A stretch of 64,000 nt of DNA from Lactuca virosa. Taxonomy: Eukaryota > Streptophyta > Magnoliopsida > Asterales > Asteraceae. The notes under the pieces are model-generated. The model had not been told where the DNA came from. It searched no databases and saw nothing but the letters and a program-made list of their open reading frames with translations. Of this stretch, positions 57,310-64,000 are shown piece after piece (position 1 is the stretch's first letter; the number at the start of each line of letters is the position of its first letter). The stretch spans positions 33,361,474 through 33,425,473 of the forward strand of contig CAKMRJ010003334.1 in assembly GCA_928212115.1 (NCBI GenBank), given 5' to 3'. The translations under genes and the position numbers were made by a program.

Positions 57310-58461
57310 TTCAAGTACTCCCGACAAGCAGCTCTAAATTCCCACCCTCTCGCTTCCTCATCAAGTATCATGTGGTATGCTTTGGCCTTTAGCTTTGGCG
57401 GCACATTTGGCTTGGTATCTCCTTCCCTCTTTGGGCAATATTGCTTGGAGTGTCCTTTTTCTCCACACTTAAAGCAAACTTCTTTCTTGGTTGTGCATTA
57501 GTTAGTAAAGTGACTAGTCTTCCAACATTTAAAGCAGGTCACTTTTTTGGTGCATTTCCCAAAGTTCTTCCTTCTGCACTTGTCACACCACTTTGCCTCG
57601 CTGCTACCCCCAAACTTCTTGTTGTTTGGTTCAGACGTCGAGAATCTTCCATTCTTATTGGACCTTGAAGATTCCTCAAGCTTCTTTTTCTCTCCTGCCT
57701 CAACTTTTTCTAGACCATTCTCCCTTATTTGGGTCTCTACATTCCTAGCTGCCCAAATGGTTGCTTGCAAGGTAGTTGTTAGTTTCACCGTTGGCCCATA
57801 ATCCGCTGGTAATCCACTAGCAAACTTATTGACCTTGGAAAGTTTGGTAAGAACAAAGTAAGGAACCAACTTCATCTTCTCGGTAAAGACTGCAACATAC
57901 TCGTTGACACTTAACCTTCATTTCTTCAGTTTTTGGAATTCATTGTTGATCTCTAGAAGGTCTTGCTCAGACCAGTATTGCATTTTTTAACTCTTTAAGG
58001 AAGTTTTCCCAAGACATCTTCCCTACTTCTCCCTTTGGCATGGAGTCAGCTAATAACTTCCACAAGTTCAACACTCCAGTCTTCAGTTGTCTAACCGCTA
58101 AGACGGTTTTCTGTCAGTTGTTGTAGTCGCATCTCTCAAATACCATCTCCATCTCGTAGATCCAGTCCATAAACTCCACTAGTGTTGGGCTCCCAGATAG
58201 ACTTGGCGGTTTGGAAGCCATGAAATATTTATACTCACATCTATCTTTCTCAATCCTATAATTAGCATTGTTCATTCTGACTACTTGGGGCTCAACCTTG
58301 CTAACACTCCATATGTAATTTCCTTCCCCCGACTGTTCTTCTTCCAGCTCACATTGCATTAAGGGTGTTGTGGGTTCATCCTTATTATCTCGTAACATTT
58401 GTCTTATCTCCTCCATTTGTTCGGCCAACATAGCGTGAATCATTGCTTGGACTCCTGCCAT
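57310..58461 (-). pseudogene. Gypsy-type gag pseudogene with tandem zinc knuckles
   Basis: The minus-strand reading from ATG 58461 includes MLAEQMEEIRQMLR, then KPPSLSGSPTLVEFMDWIYE (the usual entry to the Retrotrans_gag domain). An in-frame TGA follows YNN at 58116, after which QKTVLAVRQLKTG, LLADSMPKGE and MSWENF continue the domain. After another break an open piece (57875-57498) carries LPADYGPTV, TIWAARNVETQI, a Lys/Ser linker and knuckles WCDKC and CFKC; a further CFKCGEKGHSKQYC follows near 57445. The reading ends near 57310 with no protease or pol after it. The stops make it inactive. Confidence 0.85.
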
Positions 58462-58961
58462 CGTGACAAGTTCAACGGTACCATTCTAGGTGCACGCTCG
58501 GTCACACGAGGCTCAGACGGTTGGTTTCCATTACCGTTTTCTAGTCCACTTCGAGTTCTCACCATGTCTATCTATACACCAAAGCATGTGTTTAGTGTAC
58601 TGAGACGAGAATATTAAGATAGGGACGATTTAGATGCGTAATCCTCCTTATCACTCTGAAAAGTTATATGTCAGTTCTAATACCGTAATTAAACGTTTAG
58701 AAACTTGAACACATAAAATTTCCTATTTCTAGGTTGGCAATAGACTCTTCATTAAATCAAGTAACAACAATTTAAGCAGCTTAAAGCATGCTATAATTCA
58801 TTTAGCACGTAACAACAATTTAGGCATCTTATACTAAAGTAAGCTAGTACTTGAGTCAATTCATGTATACTACCTAAAATATAATAGACACACATCTCAC
58901 GATCATCGCTTAGCATTCTAAGTTTAAGTCTAAAAATCCTCTAAATTCTTAGTTCGCTTAA

Positions 58962-58984
58962 ACTAATGCTCTGATACCAAATTG
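58962..58984 (-). other. Primer-binding site of the Gypsy element
   Basis: On the minus strand, ATTTGGTATCAGAG follows directly after the LTR end GATGACACA. TGGTATCAGAG is the tRNA-Met complement used by many plant Gypsy elements. Confidence 0.8.
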
Positions 58985-61283
58985 TGTCATCCCCATTTTT
59001 ACGGTTATTTTAAAACTTTTTATTTATGCTTATTTAAAATAGAGTTTATTTATAAATGCGGAATTTGGTCCCGTAAAAGCATTTCCGAATAAATGTTTTT
59101 CATTGATTTATAAAAACTTAGGATGTCATAACTGATACAAAACATAAGCATAAACATGTCTTACAATATCTTAGACTATCAATATACATCTCCTTGAATC
59201 TCTTATCATTCATGTACCTTTGTACCGCTACTTGTGATACAAAAAAAAGCTGAGTGGGTCCGGTTAGGAAACCTGGTGAGTACATAGGATTTTCAACCCA
59301 TATTAATATAATTAATATGTTTAATTATCAAACGGTTAACCCAATTACCCATCCCCATTTTCTCTTTTATTTTTCCCTAAGGATCTATCCTAAAAGTCAT
59401 CATAGTCATCGTTGTTGACAATACCGTTACAGGGATTTCTTCTCAATACATGTCAGTAGTTTTTCTTTCTGTTTTCATTCATAAGGATTTGTCCTAAAGA
59501 TCACCTAAATCATCGTTGTTGACAATACTGTTACATGGATTTCTCCGCAATACGTGCCAGTAGGATAGACTACATCAAATGGGCATGAAGTCCATCGCCT
59601 ACATGTTATAAGCCTACTTGTGCTCCACGGGACTGTCATCAAATAGTCTAGTGGTCCTCACCTATACTATGTTAGGTAACTACATCATTGGTACACTAGT
59701 ACCATTCCTACATCGGTAGTACACTAGTACCATTTTTACCTTGTTTGTACACTAGTACTATTAAAGTCGTGATATCCTATTGTCATTTTCATCATTCATC
59801 GTACTATGCCATCTTATTATATTCATCCATCATCGTACTATCACATCTTAACACTCCTTAATCTTCTTATTACCCTTCATTATGTATTATATTCATGAAA
59901 ATACATATACGACATTAGTCATATAAAATTTATCTTTATAATATTTCATCTGTCACGTAACATCTTTGCACATAAGCACATATAACATTCAATTATCTAA
60001 ATACTTCATATCTATGTGTAAGATGAAAGTAAGTATGCACTCACTTGATAAAGTGGATAGCTGAAAAATTGGGCAGCGCTTCACTTCAGTACTTAGCTTT
60101 TCCTTCGATGAGACCTAGCTTCATATCACTAAGTCGTAGCCTTATATTCCTGGTGACTAATGATAGTCTAAATTCCTCACTAATCCCAATATCTACATCA
60201 AGATCTATCAAATAAGGAACAACCAAGTAGGATCATATTGGAGGTAAGGTCCGTTTGGTATACAAAATATATTGTTTAGAAATCCCACTTTAAACACCTC
60301 ACTAAATCTAGCCTAGACATCATCCCCATAAGTAGATCAATCAGTATAACAACTTGGAATTACTGATAAATCTTATTTATAGATTCACAATAAAGACAAT
60401 GAATATAAATATAAATTACACTAAAGATAAAGTTGAGTGTAATTTAAATTACATAGATTTTCAAGATAAAAGTATGGAAATTCTACTAGCAAAACTTTGG
60501 CCTGGTAGCTACTAGACGTCCAACGCTCATGGGCCTCAGGGCTTCGCCAGAAACTTGAAACCTAAGGTAAATTGGCTATAATCGACATAAATGAGCTGAG
60601 ATATGAACTTATAGGCTGGAAAACTACATTGCAAACCACGCTCAGACCAGGTGCGCTTCGTGCCTTGGCCTGGTCGGCCCTCTCAGACGATGACACATGT
60701 CCTTCAGCGAGTAGTGAGACGTGGTAGGGGTAGGTACACGATTAAACTTAAAAAACTCATATATCAGCCATATGAACTGCGTTTTCGACATTAAATATAT
60801 GCATGCATAGGTATTTCTGGGTACTATAACTTTCATTTAGACCCCATTCGCTAATTCTCACCCGATCTTAAGTTTAACAGCCTACGAAGATTACACTGTT
60901 AACGACCGTGTAAAATTCATAACTTTTACATACAAACTCTGTTTTTTACTATCTTTATATTGTTGGACTCCTTATTATAAGATCTTCAATTCTCGTTTAG
61001 ATTGATTTGGCTAAAAGTCTACCGATCAAAAATTCGATTACTATGTACGTACTGCTACGTTAAAATTTTGAAAAATCATAACTTCCTCTCACGAAGTCAG
61101 ATTTTGACATTCTCTATATGCACGCTCTCAATTTTACGACTACTATGACTTTCGTTTAGATCAGGCTAAAAAGTATTTTATCAAAATTTCACTTTTTACG
61201 ATACACAGAGTCGTGCCAGTTTAATCGCGAAACTTCGAAGAAGCATAACTTTTTCATATGAAGTCGGATTTCAGCATTCTTTA
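58985..61283 (-). repeat. 5' LTR of the Gypsy element (about 2.3 kb)
   Basis: The LTR end at 58985 is fixed by the primer-binding site. The region contains the usual landmarks GCTGAGTGGGTCCGGTTAGG (59250) and the CATAACTT..GAAGTC..GATTTCAGCATTC block (61240-61280). Its outer border is set only by the start of the next LTR-like sequence at 61284 and may be wrong. ORFs inside (60642-60836) are not supported. Confidence 0.6.
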
Positions 61284-61313
61284 TGTAACGACCCAAAAAT
61301 CAAGGGTAAAATT

Positions 61314-62092
61314 TGTTGGATTAGGTGTCTAAGCCCATAACTATAATTTGTATGTACTTGACCCGATAGCAGCATGGTCTTTTTGGGTTGCCTTCACCAG
61401 AGCAATTTGATAGGATGGATTTTTGAGAAAGAGGTTATTTGTAATTTATTAATATATTATATGAATAAATATATTAATTGAGAAATCATATTATTTAATT
61501 GGTATTGATCAGGAATTAATTTGGAATTAATTTAGTGATCAAAAGAGACTAATTCAATTTACGGGGACTGATTAGGTAAATAAGTAATACTTATAGTTTG
61601 GGCTAATGATACATGTTGATTAGGGATGGACTAAATTTATTTGAGAGTCCATGAAGGTTTAGTCCAAAGGGCCTATCAAATGAGAACAGTCATGATGAAT
61701 TAGGGTTTACAAGTTAAAACCCTAGGAATTCCACACTATAAAAGTAACCCCTAGCACCCCTAAAATCGGCCAATCATTCCAAGGTGAAACCCAAGCCCGA
61801 TTTTGTGCTTCCTGACCTCTCTCTCATAAGCCTCCTTTTGCTTTTGGTGTTTGTGACTTATTAGAGGTATCACATTTGAGGTACTAAGCTCTTGAAAGGC
61901 CAAGAACTACAAGCTACAACAAAGAGGCATTTATCTAACTAGCTTTTATGTTGTATATCTCCAATTGCATGCTAGCTAGGGTTTATGCATTGGATAAAAT
62001 GAAATTGCATGTATAACTTGAGAAAACTTAGATCCAAATCATTTAGGGTTGTATGTGCACCATAGGCTTGTTATAGTGCTCAAAACCCTTCA
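61314..62092 (+). repeat. Solo LTR of the Copia-type family
   Basis: It starts TGTTGGATTAGGTG, passes through ACTTGACCCGA, ATGGTCTTTTTGGGTTGCC and CATAGGCTTG, and ends AACCCTTCA instead of CCCAACA. No purine tract, primer site or internal region adjoins it. AAATT just before it and AAAAATT just after it fit a 5-bp duplication, although the A run makes the exact border uncertain. The flanks join as one Gypsy-type LTR beginning TGTAACGACCC at 61284. Confidence 0.85.
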
Positions 62093-62409
62093 AAAAATTC
62101 ATTTTTATTATAGTTAAAACATAAATATCTTTTATTCCAGACATTCCAAAACATAGTTAGTTAAAACTTTTATCAGAGTTCATCCCAAAATCACTTATTG
62201 CGGAAATCATAGGCGTGTGCGTTGCGATCAAGTCGGGCCCTTCTTTTCCAATCGATGATACCTGAAACCAAAACTATAAACCGTAAGCACGAAGCTTAGT
62301 GAGTTCCCAAGAGCATACCCCACACAATCCACATAAGCACATAATCCATATCAGGTACAACAACTATATAAACCATGTCAATCGCATAAGCCATGCATAT
62401 AAACATATA

Positions 62410-62635
62410 GAGATGTCGTGGGCTCCTCCCAAGGTCTTACTCCAGGATGACGTGGGCTCCCCCCATGGTCTTATACCTTCGTGTCATGGGCTCCCCCCAT
62501 GGTCTTTACCTGAAATTCCATGGGCTCCTCCATGGTCTGATATCCAACTGCCACGGGCTCCCCCCGGGGTCTTCCATGTAAATGACACAGACTCACTAGC
62601 ATACTACATATCACGGAACATAACTATTCTACTAC

Positions 62636-62717
<82 letters not shown>

Positions 62718-62885
62718 AACATATGAGGATGTCGTGGACTCCTTCCAGGGTCTTACACCTATGTGTCATGGGCTCCCGCACATGGTCTTAGCTATTTGGC
62801 ATGGACTCCCCCCATGGTATTTACCTGATATGCCATGGGCTCCCCCATGGTCTAATAACCAACTGCGACGGGCTCCCGGTCTTCA
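62410..62885. repeat. Two arrays of ~34-bp GGGCTCC repeats flanking an (AT)n run
   Basis: Five units of the type ATGGGCTCCCCCCATGGTCT lie at 62412-62580 and five at 62725-62885. Both arrays open with ATGTCGTGG-CTCC and follow AAACATAT.GAG, so the whole array was duplicated. Units contain the inverted pair CCATGG..CCATGG. Confidence 0.92.
62639..62716. repeat. (AT)n microsatellite
   Basis: An AT run with one CAT break, between the two GGGCTCC arrays. Confidence 0.95.
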
Positions 62886-63373
62886 CATATCTAGTCAATA
62901 ACATAATCACACATCTACATCTACATGCATATAAGACACATCAGTAGTGAATCCAGAATAACAGTACAACTAACTGAATGGGCCGGTCTTGGTGCCTTAG
63001 ACCCATTCGTATGGTGAGGAGACTCACCTCGAATGCAGAAGCTTCCCGAATGACATCCTTAGTTGCTGTCCCGCCGACTTCCCGAGCTATTAATACCAGT
63101 CAATATACCCAATTAGCAATTAGGTTTCATACTATAATCCCTAATCCATACATGGGGTAGGATGACCATTCTACCCTTGGCCCAATATGATCCAAGACTG
63201 AGGCCCAAGCCTAAAACCAAAGCCCAACTCTATAATGTCCATAATCCGTCAATGGGCCTAACCCTAGAAGGCTCAAAACCAATAAGGCCTAGAATACTGA
63301 ACAGTCAACCCCAGTCAACTCATAGTCAATAGTCAAAGTCAACGGTCAAGGTCAACAGTCCATGTTGACTCAA

Positions 63374-63590
63374 CTTGTCGAGTGCATCTAGCAACTCGTC
63401 GAGTCACCTGAATAACTCGTCAACTTGCCGAGTTACCTATGTAACTCGTAGAGTTCCTTAATGTCCAGAAGACCGAAAACTCATGCAGACCAAAACTCTA
63501 ATCCTTCATTGCACTCATCCATAATCTCAAAAACGGGTAAACCCTACCTGACTCGTCGAGTCGACTAAGGGACTCGGCGAGTTCCTTCAG
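63374..63590. repeat. ACTCGNCGAGT near-palindromes in Gypsy-type DNA
   Basis: Six copies or variants occur (ACTTGTCGAGT, ACTCGTCGAGT, ACTTGCCGAGT, ACTCGTAGAGT, ACTCGTCGAGT, ACTCGGCGAGT) between 63374 and 63585. The motif is shared with the copy C leader. Confidence 0.9.
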
Positions 63591-64000
63591 CCCTTTTGTG
63601 TTCAGTCCTTTCCAGTGGGATCCAAGGTCCCAAACTTCAGATCCAACCCCTTAGGGTTGAGATACCACGTAAAGTTGCTAACTTTACATCCATGCAAAGC
63701 ACTAAAGGCTAAAAACACTTAATCAAGGCTTGTCAAGGGACTTAGAGCATGAAAGAGGGCCAAGACTTGATAAAGTTGGCAATTTTAAGTCCCCAAAGGC
63801 CCTGAGATGTCCAGATCTAAAGCCATATCCTCATATCATGCTCAAAACCAAGAATAGTACTAAACTAGGCTAATAATGGCCATAAACTTTCATAGAAGGA
63901 GATCTAAGCAATGGAAGGTCAAGGTTTCGACTTTATACCTTAAAATGGTTGCCACACTGGAGGAAATCCCAGATCTACTGCCTTCCACTTAATCCAACCT

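Larger units (their letters stand above)
61284..64000 (-). repeat. Gypsy-type LTR-like DNA around the solo LTR, running off the window
   Basis: It begins TGTAACGACCCAAAAATC, and after the solo LTR continues with AAGCACGAAGCTTAGTGAGTT (62285), GGGCTCC tandem arrays, GTCAA-rich stretches (63300-63360) and ACTCGNCGAGT words. It is collinear with 2090-3000. No gene is supported. Confidence 0.6.

Noticed and set aside
62299..62718. 139-aa open frame
   Set aside because: It runs through the GGGCTCC tandem array and ends in an (AT)n-encoded Ile-Tyr run.

Overview
The window reads as nuclear DNA of a dicot plant. Its genes are split by AT-rich GT-AG introns, and most of the sequence is layered transposable elements. 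A composite such as lettuce (Lactuca) is my best guess, because the near-palindrome ACTCGNCGAGT recurs in two unrelated retroelements and I associate that motif with lettuce repeats. This is inference from memory and was not tested. I saw no rRNA, tRNA or CRISPR array.

Three host genes look intact. (1) A SHAQKYF-type one-repeat MYB factor on the minus strand (12476-13415, two exons, 223 aa) carries an exact 48-residue internal duplication in exon 1. (2) An EMBRYONIC FLOWER 2-like Polycomb subunit on the plus strand (17735-22915) was assembled here by eye from 21 coding exons. All junctions are GT-AG and in phase, and the product is 630 aa with a C2H2 finger and a complete VEFS box. (3) A single-exon oleosin on the minus strand (30255-30722, 155 aa) has ACGT and RY elements in its promoter, as expected for a seed gene. 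The three have unrelated roles: transcriptional control, Polycomb repression, and seed oil-body structure.

Layout. 1-1972: the 3' end of a Copia-type LTR element. 1973-3400: LTR-like sequence with a 33-bp tandem repeat. 3400-9489: a decayed Copia element with reverse-transcriptase remains, split by a complete 2.7-kb Helitron (5958-8645). 9490-16960: the MYB gene and AT-rich DNA with 49-bp tandem repeats, Helitron-like ends and a Harbinger ORF1 relic. 16960-22915: EMF2, with TE copies in introns 18 and 20. 22916-30050: MITEs, a Harbinger ORF1 pseudogene, a hAT-like element holding a 1.2-kb foldback element, tandem repeats and a Harbinger MITE with TTA duplications. 30255-30910: oleosin and its promoter. 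31100-35865: an L1-type LINE cut by a 180-bp hAT MITE and by a 3.25-kb hAT-like element that itself holds another hAT element; all three have 8-bp target duplications. 36026-42700: a minus-strand gag-only Copia-type element. 43592-47927: Gypsy-type LTR-like DNA and a gag fragment. 47928-56638: a full-length gag-only Copia-type element with matching ATTAG duplications, whose 3' LTR holds a 963-bp hAT. 56860-64000: a Gypsy element with a broken gag, long LTR sequence, a solo LTR and arrays of ~34-bp repeats.

The strongest unexplained signal is in the non-coding parts of the two gag-only elements. There are two families of stem-loops. One keeps the loop core CGGCATCCC while the stems differ between sites. 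The other keeps a TCCT loop on stems ending in ACTTG. Where the two elements differ in the stem, both arms differ together and pairing is kept.
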